This document shows positions 25,682 through 34,704 of a stretch of 64,000 nt of DNA, piece by piece; within the stretch, counting starts at the first letter, position 1; each line of letters opens with the position of its first letter. The stretch is taken from positions 186,001 through 250,000 of the forward strand of contig NZ_RCYZ01000004.1 in the NCBI RefSeq assembly GCF_006439025.1, in the 5' to 3' direction. This DNA comes from Hymenobacter nivis (GTDB taxonomy: Bacteria > Bacteroidota > Bacteroidia > Cytophagales > Hymenobacteraceae). Below the pieces are notes generated by a model. That model was given only the letters and a program-made list of their open reading frames with translations, made no database searches and was not told the DNA's origin. Made by a program: the position numbers and the translations under genes.

Positions 25682-28600
25682 TTAGAAGCCCAGGTTGAGG
25701 CCGGCCATCAGCACGCGCGCCTGCGGGTACACGCCGCGGTCGACGCCGAAGCTGCCGCCTTGGTTGCCCAGCTCGGGGTCGAAGCCCTTGTAGCCGGTGA
25801 TGGTGAACAAGTTCTGGGCGGTCACGTACACGCGCAGCCGCTGCACGGCCGACAGCTTGCTGTACAGCGTTTTGGGCACGGTGTAGCCCAGCGTGAGCAG
25901 CTTCATGCGCAGGTAGGAGCCGTTCTCTACGTAGTGGCTCGAAATGCGCAGGTTCTGGTTCGGGTCGCCGGCCACGGCGCGGGGCACGAAGTTGCTGGTG
26001 CCAGCGCCGGTCCAGCGCTCCAGGGTGAGGGTGCTGGCGTTGGAGGCGCCGTAGAGGCCGCCCTCGGTGTAGTAGCGGTTCAGGTTGTACACGTCGTTGC
26101 CCTGCGAGCCCTGGATGAAGATGTTCAGGTCGAAGCCTTTGAAGCTAAACGTGTTGGTGAGACCGTAGGTGAACGAGGGGTTGGGGTTGCCAATGTAGGC
26201 TTGGTCCTGGGCGTTGATCACGCCGTCGCCGTTTAGATCCTTGAACTTGATGTCGCCAGGGGCCGTGCCGTTGGTGGTGTTGGTGCCCGTCACCTGGGTG
26301 GCCGAAGCGCGTACTTCGTCGGCCGTCTGGAAGATGCCGTCGGCTACGTAGCCGTAGAACGAACCGAAGGGCACGCCCTCGGCGTAGCGCACCAGGTTGC
26401 CGCCGCCGCGCGTGTTCTGCCCGAAGTAGGGGCTGCCGGCGCCCAGCGACGCCAGGCGGTTACGGTAGGTGGAGAAGTTCAGCGTGGTGCTCCACACGAA
26501 GCCGTCGCCGCTGCTCACGAAGTTGTTGGTCGTAACGGCCAGGTCCAGGCCCCGGTTGACGGAGGAGGCGGCGTTGATGTTGATGTTTTCAATCGTGCCC
26601 GACACCGTGGACACGGGCACCGAGGCAATCAGGTTCGGCGACTTGCGGGTGTAGAGGTCCAGCGAGGCCGATACCCGGTCGTTGAACAAGCCCAGGTCCA
26701 CGCCCACGTTCAGCTGCTCGTTGTTTTCCCACTTCAGCGTGGTGCTTTGCAAGCGGGTGGGAGCGGCGCCGGTGTTGATGTTTTGGGTGCCCGAGCCGAA
26801 CACGTACGACGTGCCGGGTACGTTGTTGGTGTTGAAGTTGTTGGAGTTGATGGTGGCCAAGTACTGGAAGGTGCCGGCGTTGTTGGGGTTGCCCACCTTG
26901 CCGTAGCCAGCGCGCAGCTTCAGGTTGCTGATGGAAGAGTTGTCCTTCAAGAAGTCCTCTTCCGAAATGCGCCAGCCAGCCGACACGCCAGGGAAGAAGC
27001 CGATGGAGTTCTCGCGCGAGAAGGCCGACGAACCGTCGAAGCGCCCGATGGCCGAGAACAGGTACTTGCCGGCAAACTCGTAGTTCAGGCGGCCGAAGTA
27101 GCTGAGCAGGGTGGAATAGCCGTTGCCGCCGGAGTTGTTGATCTGGGAGTTGATGGGGCCCTGGTCAATCACCTGCAAGTCGTTGCGGGAGTAACCGATG
27201 CGGGTGGCGCCCAGGTAGCTATAGTTGAACTGCTGGGCCGACTGGCCGAGCAGCACCGTCAGGTTGTGCTTCTCGGCGAAGAGGTGGCTGTAGGTGGCCG
27301 TGTTCTCGATGAGGTAGCTCGGGTTGTAGTTCGAGCCACTGTTGAGCTGCGACTGCACCACCGGGTACTTCGACGAGCCAGGGATGGAAGGGAAGAAGCC
27401 GTCGTTCTGGTCGAAGAGCAAGTCGGCGCCCACGTTGGTGCGGAAGCGCAGGCCCTTGAGGGGCTCCAGCTCGGCGAAGAACGTGGTGGTGACGCGGTTG
27501 CGGTTGTGGTGGATGTTGGGCCGCAGGGCCCCCGTCACGGGGTTTTCCTCGCCGTAGTTGTCGGCCGAAGTGAACTCGTAGAAGCTGCCGTCGGCGTTGT
27601 ACACTGGGGCCGTGGGCGGGGCCTGGAGCGCCAGCGAAATGATGCCGCTGAACTCGTTGTTCTGGTTGTTGAGCTGGCGGTCCTCCTGGTGCGTGATGGC
27701 GAGGGTGTTGCCGATGCGGAAGTTCTTGCTCAGCGCCACGTCGCCGTTGGCGCGCAGCGTGAAGCGCTTGAACGTGGAGTTGATGATGGTGCCGTCCTGC
27801 TGGAAAAAGCCGGCGCTCACGGCGTAGCGGGCCTTTTCGCTGCCGCCCGTGGCCGAGAGGTTGTAGTTCTGGATGGTGGCGGGCCGGAAGATGGCGTCGA
27901 GCCAGTTGGTGCCCGCGCCGAGCGAGGCGGGGTTGGCGTACTTGGCGATGGGCGTCAGGCCCCCGTTGACGCGTGCCTCGTTGTTGAGGGTGGCAAACTG
28001 CTCGGCGTTGAGCAGCGGAATCTGGCGCCACACGCGCTGCTGGCCGGCGTAGGCGTCGAGGTTCACCGTGCTCACGCCGGCTTTGCCGCGCTTGGTGGTG
28101 ATGATGACCACGCCGTTGGCGGCGCGTAGGCCGTAGATGGCCGTGGCCGAGGCATCCTTCAGGATGTCGATGCTCTCGATGTCGTTCGGGCTAATGGTGC
28201 TGATTTCCGTGCCGTCCGACGTGGCGGGCAGCGGGAAGCCGTCGACTACGTAAAGCGGGCTGTTGTTGCCGGCCGACGTGATGCCGCGCACGCTCACCGA
28301 CGTGCCGCCGGCCCCGCCCGGGGCCCCCGAGTTGGATACGACGGTAACGCCCGCCGCGCGGCCCTGGATGGCCTGCGCCGCGTCGGCCACTGGCTGCGAA
28401 GCAATGGCCCGGCCCGACACCGATGCCACGGCGCCCGTCACGCTCTGGCGCTCCTGGGTGCCGTAGCCCACCACCACAATCTCGTTCAGGGCCTGGGCGT
28501 CCTCTTTCAGGGCCACCGACAGGTTAGGATTGGCGCCCGTAATAGCCACCTCCTGGCGGGCATAGCCCACGTTGCTGAACACCAGCGTGCCGCCTTCGGG

Positions 28601-28858
28601 CACGTTGATAGTAAAGCGGCCGTCGGCGTCGGTGTTGGTGCCGAGCGTTGTGCCCTTCACGAGCACCGTCACGCCGGGCAGTCCCTCGCCGTTGGGCTGC
28701 GTCACGCGGCCCGATACGGGCACCGTAGCCACCGCGTAGCGGTGTACCGAGGGCAGCAGCACGGCCGCGCGGGCGGCAGGCGCCACGGCCAGCGGCAACC
28801 CGAGGGTTGCCAAAAGCATGGCGCGCTGCGAGAATAAGTGCAAGTAGGAATTTTGCAT
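25682..28858 (-). CDS. SusC/RagA-family TonB-linked outer membrane transporter
   Basis: 1058 residues. A signal peptide (to about residue 31) is followed by a carboxypeptidase-regulatory-like domain (about 49-120, GRVTQPNGEGLPGVTVLVKG), the TonB plug (LNEIVVVGYGTQERQSVTGA, PLYVVDGFPLP) and a 22-strand-type barrel ending in AGLNLGF. Imports oligosaccharides across the outer membrane with its SusD partner using TonB energy. It is the first gene of the leftward arm, reading away from the GH31 arm. A LacI-operator-like site at 28978-28987 lies about 120 bp upstream. Confidence 0.97.
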   Translation of the reverse strand: MQNSYLHLFSQRAMLLATLGLPLAVAPAARAAVLLPSVHRYAVATVPVSGRVTQPNGEGLPGVTVLVKGTTLGTNTDADGRFTINVPEGGTLVFSNVGYARQEVAITGANPNLSVALKEDAQALNEIVVVGYGTQERQSVTGAVASVSGRAIASQPVADAAQAIQGRAAGVTVVSNSGAPGGAGGTSVSVRGITSAGNNSPLYVVDGFPLPATSDGTEISTISPNDIESIDILKDASATAIYGLRAANGVVIITTKRGKAGVSTVNLDAYAGQQRVWRQIPLLNAEQFATLNNEARVNGGLTPIAKYANPASLGAGTNWLDAIFRPATIQNYNLSATGGSEKARYAVSAGFFQQDGTIINSTFKRFTLRANGDVALSKNFRIGNTLAITHQEDRQLNNQNNEFSGIISLALQAPPTAPVYNADGSFYEFTSADNYGEENPVTGALRPNIHHNRNRVTTTFFAELEPLKGLRFRTNVGADLLFDQNDGFFPSIPGSSKYPVVQSQLNSGSNYNPSYLIENTATYSHLFAEKHNLTVLLGQSAQQFNYSYLGATRIGYSRNDLQVIDQGPINSQINNSGGNGYSTLLSYFGRLNYEFAGKYLFSAIGRFDGSSAFSRENSIGFFPGVSAGWRISEEDFLKDNSSISNLKLRAGYGKVGNPNNAGTFQYLATINSNNFNTNNVPGTSYVFGSGTQNINTGAAPTRLQSTTLKWENNEQLNVGVDLGLFNDRVSASLDLYTRKSPNLIASVPVSTVSGTIENININAASSVNRGLDLAVTTNNFVSSGDGFVWSTTLNFSTYRNRLASLGAGSPYFGQNTRGGGNLVRYAEGVPFGSFYGYVADGIFQTADEVRASATQVTGTNTTNGTAPGDIKFKDLNGDGVINAQDQAYIGNPNPSFTYGLTNTFSFKGFDLNIFIQGSQGNDVYNLNRYYTEGGLYGASNASTLTLERWTGAGTSNFVPRAVAGDPNQNLRISSHYVENGSYLRMKLLTLGYTVPKTLYSKLSAVQRLRVYVTAQNLFTITGYKGFDPELGNQGGSFGVDRGVYPQARVLMAGLNLGF

Positions 28859-28977
28859 AGGTTAAGAAAAGTGGGGGTAAAATGGGAAAGGGGTGAAAAG
28901 CGGGTTGGCGTAGGATTATAGATTGCCCTGTACCACACATGTGGCGGGATTACTATATCTGTTTTATGCAGCTATCG

Positions 28978-28987
28978 CAAACGGTTG
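28978..28987. promoter_or_regulatory. LacI-operator-like site upstream of susC
   Basis: CAAACGGTTG fits CAAnCGnTTG. On the minus strand its TTTG end resembles a -7 element (ACCGTTTG, two mismatches), 120 nt before the susC ATG. Confidence 0.4.
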
Positions 28988-29356
28988 TGTAGGTAAGCGT
29001 CAATCTCGCTTCAAATACTTGCGAAACCATCAATGCTTGAAGATTTTAAGGCTCGGCAGATTTGTGCTTACAATCGATTGCGAATGTATAGCAGTTTTAT
29101 TTAATTTTTTTATGGAGTGAAATAAGCCGAGAACCGCCCGCTGTGCCAGGGCCACGTCTTGCGCCTACTCCCAGATCCTCGCCCGGCCGGTGGGGTACTG
29201 CTGAATAATAAGAGTTCCGGCCGCGGGACCCCATCGTTGCGGTGGGTTCCCACGGGCCCGGTTACCTAGCTAAGGACGCCGTGTCGGGGCCCTCAGGGCG
29301 CACAATAAATGAGCAAATGCGGTGCGTAGGCCTAACTGTTCGTTATTTGCGGTACA

Positions 29357-29366
29357 CAAACGTTTG
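29357..29366. promoter_or_regulatory. LacI-operator-like palindrome overlapping the GH31 promoter
   Basis: CAAACGTTTG is a perfect 10-bp palindrome. Its right part AACGTTTG is one mismatch from the TAnnTTTG element and ends 7 nt before the GH31 ATG, so a bound repressor would block the promoter. Confidence 0.45.
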
Positions 29367-29373
29367 CCAAAAT

Positions 29374-32226
29374 ATGTCTATTCCGTTGGCCAGTTTTCGG
29401 CTAGGATTTCTAGCGGCCCTGGCGCTGCCCGCCGCCGCCCAGTCGCCCGCCGTGCAGCGCCTGCCCGACGGCGTACTCGTGCACTTAGCGCCGGCCCGTG
29501 CGCTGGCCGTGCGCACCGTGCGGCTGCAAGTGGTGGCTAATAACATCGTGCACGTGCGCAGCAGCCCGCTTGATTCGGTGTCGACCGTGCCCAGCCTGAT
29601 GGCCGTGGGGCCCCAGGGCCCCGCCGCGGCCTGGCAGTTCAAGCAGAAGAAAGGGGAGGCCACCCTGAGCACCGCCACGCTCAACGCCACGGTGTCGCTG
29701 GCCACGGGGGCGGTTACGTTCACCGATAAGAAGGGGAACGTGCTGCTGGCCGAACCGGCCGGTGGGGGCGCGTCGTTCGTGCCGATGCAGGCCGACGGGC
29801 AGGCGTTCTACGCGGTGCGCCAGGCGTTTGCCTCGCCTGCCGACGAGGGGCTGTACGGCCTGGGCCAGCACCAGAACGGGGTGATGAACTACAAGGGCCA
29901 GCAAGTGGACCTCACCCAGAACAACACCGACGTGGCCGTGCCCTTCCTGCTCTCGAGCCGGAACTACGGTATTCTGTGGGACAACTACTCCATCACAAAG
30001 GCCGGTGACAGCCGCGACTACGAGCCGCTGAACACGCTGAAGCTGTACTCGAAAGAGGGCAACGAGGGCTGGCTTACGGCCACCTACGTCAGCAAGAATA
30101 AACCCAGCGAGGTGCTGTTTCGGCGGCCCGAGTCGGTCATTCAATACGACTTTCTGGAGGATCAGAAGAACTTCCCGGCGGGCCTGAAGCTGGGCGACGC
30201 GCTGGCCACCTGGGAGGGCAGCATTGCGTCGGAAACCACGGGCTTGCACCACTTTTTGCTGCGCAACGCGGGCTACGCCAAGCTCTACATCGACGGCAAG
30301 CTGGTGGTGGACAAGTGGCGCCAGGCCTGGAACCCGGGCACGGCGCTGGTGCCGCTCGACATGGTGAAGGGCCGCAAGTACACCCTCAAGCTGGAGTGGA
30401 ACCCCGACGGCGGCGAGTCGTACCTGGGCCTGCAGTGGCTGAGCCCGCTGGTGGGCGCGGCCCAAAACGAGTACTCGTTCCGCTCGGAAGCGGGGCGCGA
30501 CATCAACTACTACTTCGTGCAAGGCACGCCCGACGAGGTGATTAGCGGCTACCGCACCCTTACGGGGCCCGCGCCCATCATGCCCCGGTGGGCCCTGGGC
30601 TTTTGGCAGAGCCGGGAGCGCTACAAAACCCAGCAGGAGATGCTGGACGTGGCCGCCGAGTTCCGCAAGCGCCAGATTCCGATCGATAACATCGTGCTCG
30701 ACTGGTCGTACTGGAAGCCCGACGCCTGGGGCAGCCAGGAGTTCGACCCCAGCCGCTTCCCCGACCCCGACGGTCTTATCAAAACCCTGCACGAGCGCGA
30801 CCACTTGCACTTCATGATTTCGGTGTGGCCGAAGTTCTACGAAGGGGCCTCCACCTACAAGGCGTTCAACGACAAAGGCTACTTGTTCAAGCGCAACATT
30901 GCCGATCGCACTAAGGACTGGATTGCGCCGGGCTACACCTCCACGTTCTACGACGCCTTCAACCCGGCGGCGCGCACGGCGTTCTGGGACTTGCTCAGCA
31001 CCAAGCTGTTCAACAAGGGCATCGACGCCTGGTGGATGGACGCCTCCGAACCCGACATCTACTCCAACACCACTGTGGCCACGCGCAAGGCCCTGATGAC
31101 GCCCACGTTCCTGGGGCCCTCCACGCAGTACTTCAATGCCTTTCCGCTGCAAAATGCCAAGGGCATTTATGAAGGGCAGCGCGGCACGGCGCCCAACCAG
31201 CGCGTGTTTCTGCTCACGCGCTCGGGCTACGCGGGCTCGCAGCGCTACGCGGCAGCCATTTGGAGCGGCGACATCGGGGCCCGGTGGGAAGATTTTAAGA
31301 ACCAGATTCCGGCCGGCCTGAACTTCTCGCTCTCGGGCCTGCCGTACTGGACGTCCGACATTGGCGGCTTTGCCGTGGAGCGCCGTTACGAGCACCCCAA
31401 CGCCACCGACCAGGAGGAGTGGCGCGAGCTGCAGGCCCGCTGGTACCAGTACGGCGCGTTTTGCCCGCTGTTCCGGGTGCACGGGCAGTTTCCGTTCCGT
31501 GAAATCTACAACGTGGCCCCGGCCGGCCACCCGGCCTACGAGAGCATGCTCTACTACGACCAGCTGCGCTACCGCCTGATGCCCTACATCTACTCGCTGG
31601 CCGGGCAAGCCCACCACCAAAACGCGACCCTGATGCGCGGGCTGGTGCTCGACTTCAACGCCGACCCCGCGGTGCGCAACATCGCCGACCAGTTCATGTT
31701 CGGCCCCAGCCTGCTCGTGAACCCCGTGACCGACTACAAGGCCCGCAACCGCAAGCTGTACCTGCCGGCCACCACCGGCTGGTTCGATTTCTACTCGGGC
31801 AAGTACCTGCCCGGCGGCCAGGCCCTCACGGCCGATGCACCCTTGGAACGCATGCCGCTTTACGTGCGCGAGGGCTCCATTCTGCCCTTCGGCCCGGCTG
31901 TGCAGTACACCGCCGAGAAGCCCGCCGACCCCATCACGCTGTACGTGTACACGGGCAAAAACGCGGCCTTCACGCTTTACGAGGACGAAGGCACGAACTA
32001 CAACTACGAGAAGGGCGCCTTCGCCAACATCCCGCTGAGCTACGACGAAAATGCCAAAACCCTGACCATTGGGGCCCGGCAAGGTACCTTCCCCGGCATG
32101 GCGGCCCAGCGCAGCTTCCGGGTGGTGTGGGTGCGCAAAGACCGGCCCACCGCTTGGGGCCCCGACGCAGCCGCGGCCCAAACCGTGACCTACGCCGGCA
32201 GCGCCGTCACCGTCAAAATGAATTGA
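29374..32226 (+). CDS. GH31 alpha-glycosidase with PA14 insert (alpha-xylosidase-like)
   Basis: 950 residues. The signal peptide is MSIPLASFRLGFLAALALPA then AAQ. After the N-terminal beta-sandwich, a PA14 module (about 250-358, FLEDQKNFPAGLKLGDALAT to LGLQWLSP) interrupts the protein. The TIM barrel carries WWMDASEPD with the expected nucleophile D556. A PA14 insert in GH31 is known from Cellvibrio and Bacteroides alpha-xylosidases that act on xyloglucan oligosaccharides (family knowledge), so alpha-xylosidase is the best guess; alpha-glucosidase is possible. The ATG at 29374 is chosen for its signal peptide. First gene of the rightward arm. Confidence 0.93.
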   Translation: MSIPLASFRLGFLAALALPAAAQSPAVQRLPDGVLVHLAPARALAVRTVRLQVVANNIVHVRSSPLDSVSTVPSLMAVGPQGPAAAWQFKQKKGEATLSTATLNATVSLATGAVTFTDKKGNVLLAEPAGGGASFVPMQADGQAFYAVRQAFASPADEGLYGLGQHQNGVMNYKGQQVDLTQNNTDVAVPFLLSSRNYGILWDNYSITKAGDSRDYEPLNTLKLYSKEGNEGWLTATYVSKNKPSEVLFRRPESVIQYDFLEDQKNFPAGLKLGDALATWEGSIASETTGLHHFLLRNAGYAKLYIDGKLVVDKWRQAWNPGTALVPLDMVKGRKYTLKLEWNPDGGESYLGLQWLSPLVGAAQNEYSFRSEAGRDINYYFVQGTPDEVISGYRTLTGPAPIMPRWALGFWQSRERYKTQQEMLDVAAEFRKRQIPIDNIVLDWSYWKPDAWGSQEFDPSRFPDPDGLIKTLHERDHLHFMISVWPKFYEGASTYKAFNDKGYLFKRNIADRTKDWIAPGYTSTFYDAFNPAARTAFWDLLSTKLFNKGIDAWWMDASEPDIYSNTTVATRKALMTPTFLGPSTQYFNAFPLQNAKGIYEGQRGTAPNQRVFLLTRSGYAGSQRYAAAIWSGDIGARWEDFKNQIPAGLNFSLSGLPYWTSDIGGFAVERRYEHPNATDQEEWRELQARWYQYGAFCPLFRVHGQFPFREIYNVAPAGHPAYESMLYYDQLRYRLMPYIYSLAGQAHHQNATLMRGLVLDFNADPAVRNIADQFMFGPSLLVNPVTDYKARNRKLYLPATTGWFDFYSGKYLPGGQALTADAPLERMPLYVREGSILPFGPAVQYTAEKPADPITLYVYTGKNAAFTLYEDEGTNYNYEKGAFANIPLSYDENAKTLTIGARQGTFPGMAAQRSFRVVWVRKDRPTAWGPDAAAAQTVTYAGSAVTVKMN

Positions 32227-32258
32227 TTTTCCCCGCCCATTTTCCCATCCCCCGTTTT

Positions 32259-34574
32259 ATGCCCCACGTTTCCATTCGCGCCCAAGCCCTGCTGGCGGCG
32301 GCCCTCTTCTGCGCTGCCGGCCCCGCCGCGGCGCAACAAAAGGTGCTGCTCCCGGGCAAGTCGCCCGCCCGCACGGCCCTTGTTTCGCCCGCCGGCAAGG
32401 GCGCCAACGCTCAGCAGGCCCTGCTGGGCCACGAAGCCGAAATTGACGCCCTGCTCCGAAAGCTGACCACCGAGGAGAAGGTGCACATGCTGCACGCCAA
32501 CTCGGCCTTCGCCGCCGGCGGCGTGCCGCGCCTGGGCATCCCGGAAATTATGACCTCGGACGGGCCCCACGGCGTGCGCCCCGAGCAGGGCCGCAACTGG
32601 AAGCCGCCCGTGGGCGCCGACGACGCCGGTACCTACATGCCCACTAACAATGCCCTGGCCTCGACCTGGAGCCCCGCCCTGACCCGCGCCTACGGCACGG
32701 TGCTGGGCAGCGAAGCCAACGCCCGCGGCAAGGACATTATTCTAGGCCCCGGCATCAACATTGTGCGCGCCCCGCTCAATGGCCGCAACTTTGAGTACTT
32801 CAGCGAAGACCCGTTTCTGGTGTCGAAGATGGTGGTGGGCTACATCCAGGGCGTGCAGAGCCAGGGCGTGTCGGCCTGCGTGAAGCACTACGCGGCCAAC
32901 AACCAGGAAACCCACCGCAACGACATCGACGTGGACATGAGCGAGCGGGCGCTCCGCGAAATCTACTTGCCGGGCTTTAAAGCGGCTGTGCAGCAGGGCG
33001 GCGTGTACTCGCTCATGGGCTCCTACAATAAGTTTCGGGGCACCTACGCCACCGAAAACGCTTACCTGATGAACACCATTCTGAAAGGGGAGTGGGGTTT
33101 CAAGGGTTTGGTAATGAGCGACTGGGCGTCGGTGCACGACACCCAGGAGGCGCTGCGCAACGGTACCGACCTTGAAATGGGTACGGACCTGTTTCTGATG
33201 TACAGCGGCATCGACCAGAGCAAAGCCACAGCTACTGCTGGCGGTTCTGCCGCGCCCGTGCGCAGCCTCTACGACCGCTTTTTCCTGGCTGACCCGGCCC
33301 TGGAGGCCGTCAAAAAAGACCCCACGCTGCTGCCGCTGCTCGACGACAAGGTGCGCCGCATTTTGCGTGTGATGTATGCTACCCGCCAGCTGGGCCCCAA
33401 CAAGCGCCAGCCCGGCGCCTACAACACCAAGGAGCACCAGGCTACTGCCCTCAAAGTAGCTGAGGAAGGCATTGTGCTGCTCAAAAACGCGGACAACTTA
33501 CTGCCCTTTAAGAAGTCAGTGAAAACGGTGGCCGTTATTGGGGCCAATGCTACTCGCGAAAATGCGATGGGCGGCGGCAGCGGTCAGGTGAAAGCGAAGT
33601 ATGAGATTTCAGCCTTGCAAGGCATTAAAAACGAGCTGGGGAGCGGCGTAAACGTCACCTTCACGCCCGGCTACACCATCGCCCGCGACCAAAAGGCCGA
33701 CCCGCAGCTCATTCAGCAGGCAGTGGCCGCTGCCAAGGCCGCCGACGTGGTTATTTACGTGGGTGGCTCCGTCCACGGCTACGACTACGCCAAGTGGAGC
33801 GACAACGCCTACGACGCGGAGGGCGTTGACAAGCCCGACATGAACATGCCCTTCGGCCAGGATGAGTTGGTGCAGGCCGTGCTGGCTGCCAACCCGCGCA
33901 CCGCCGTGGTGCTGCTGAACGGCGGCCCCATCGACGTATCGGCCTGGGCTGGCCAGGCCAAAGGCATTGTGGAAGCCTGGTACCCCGGCATGGAAGGAGG
34001 CAACGCGCTGGCCCACATCTTGTTTGGCGATGTGAACCCGTCGGGCAAACTGCCCTTTACCTTCCCCGTGAAGCTGGAAGACTCGCCGGCCATGAAGCTC
34101 GGCGAGTACCCTAGCACGCCCGGCAACCCGCTGAAGCAGACCTACAAAGATGATATCTACGTGGGCTACCGCTACTACGACACCTACAAGGTGGCGCCGC
34201 AGTACCCCTTCGGCTTCGGCCTGAGCTACACCACCTTCAAGTACGGGGCCCTAGCCGTGACGCCCGGCCCGCAGAGCGCCACCGTGAAGCTGAGCGTGAC
34301 CAACAGCGGCAAAGTGGCGGGCGCCGAAGTGGTGCAGCTCTACGTGCACGACAACCAGACCGCCGTGAAGCGCCCCGAGAAGGAGCTGAAGGCCTTCGAA
34401 AAGGTGTTCCTCAAGCCCGGCGAAACCAAAACCGTGACCCTGGCCCTGCCCGCCGAATCGTTCAAGTACTACGACGAAGGCAAGAAGCAGTGGGTGCTGA
34501 CGCCCGGCAAGTTTGACCTGCTGGTGGGCAGTTCATCGCGCGACATCCGCCAAACCGGCAGCGTAAGCCTGTAA
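32259..34574 (+). CDS. GH3 beta-glucosidase-like glycoside hydrolase (second copy)
   Basis: 771 residues with a signal peptide ending GPAAAQ. Features are ITSDGPHGVR-type entry (IMTSDGPHGVRPEQ), KHYAANNQE, the nucleophile D288 in GLVMSDWASVHD, the GH3 C-terminal domain and a fibronectin-III-like end (VTNSGKVAGAEVVQLYVH). It is clearly a different paralogue from the GH3 at 20-22.6 kb: shorter and without the KAPA linker. The gene begins 32 bp after GH31. Likely acts on beta-glucosyl ends after GH31 and GH42 trim side chains (inference). Confidence 0.94.
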   Translation: MPHVSIRAQALLAAALFCAAGPAAAQQKVLLPGKSPARTALVSPAGKGANAQQALLGHEAEIDALLRKLTTEEKVHMLHANSAFAAGGVPRLGIPEIMTSDGPHGVRPEQGRNWKPPVGADDAGTYMPTNNALASTWSPALTRAYGTVLGSEANARGKDIILGPGINIVRAPLNGRNFEYFSEDPFLVSKMVVGYIQGVQSQGVSACVKHYAANNQETHRNDIDVDMSERALREIYLPGFKAAVQQGGVYSLMGSYNKFRGTYATENAYLMNTILKGEWGFKGLVMSDWASVHDTQEALRNGTDLEMGTDLFLMYSGIDQSKATATAGGSAAPVRSLYDRFFLADPALEAVKKDPTLLPLLDDKVRRILRVMYATRQLGPNKRQPGAYNTKEHQATALKVAEEGIVLLKNADNLLPFKKSVKTVAVIGANATRENAMGGGSGQVKAKYEISALQGIKNELGSGVNVTFTPGYTIARDQKADPQLIQQAVAAAKAADVVIYVGGSVHGYDYAKWSDNAYDAEGVDKPDMNMPFGQDELVQAVLAANPRTAVVLLNGGPIDVSAWAGQAKGIVEAWYPGMEGGNALAHILFGDVNPSGKLPFTFPVKLEDSPAMKLGEYPSTPGNPLKQTYKDDIYVGYRYYDTYKVAPQYPFGFGLSYTTFKYGALAVTPGPQSATVKLSVTNSGKVAGAEVVQLYVHDNQTAVKRPEKELKAFEKVFLKPGETKTVTLALPAESFKYYDEGKKQWVLTPGKFDLLVGSSSRDIRQTGSVSL

Positions 34575-34578
34575 CCCC

Positions 34579-34672
34579 GTAGCGCGGGCTTTGTGGTCCG
34601 CGGCCCTCACTTCGTCCTGCCAATAACATGGTAGTGACTGAGCAGGGCCGCGGATCACAAAGCCCGCGCTAC
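34579..34672. repeat. REP-like inverted repeat between GH3 and GH42
   Basis: 29-nt arms 34579-34607 and 34644-34672 match with one mismatch (arm begins GTAGCGCGGGCTTTGTGG) around a 36-nt loop. It starts 4 nt after the GH3 stop codon. There is no T run, so it is more like a repetitive extragenic palindrome than a terminator, and it could stabilise the upstream mRNA. Confidence 0.65.
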
Positions 34673-34704
34673 ATTCATTTTTGCCGCTACGTAATTTACT
34701 GCCT

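Larger units (their letters stand above)
28859..29373. other. Divergent control region between the two polysaccharide arms
   Basis: 515 bp without a gene. It holds CAAACGGTTG (28978-28987), a moderately AT-rich middle (28990-29130), an imperfect hairpin GGGACCCCATCG/CGGTGGGTTCCC (29226-29252) and the palindrome CAAACGTTTG (29357-29366) just before the GH31 gene. Both decamers fit the LacI-family half-site pattern AAnCGnTT. No sigma/anti-sigma or hybrid two-component gene lies here. Confidence 0.6.

Noticed and set aside
29485..32181. Very long open frame (898 codons) on the minus strand opposite GH31
   Set aside because: It mirrors the GH31 gene. High third-position GC keeps the antisense frame open, and its product has no signal peptide or family motif.
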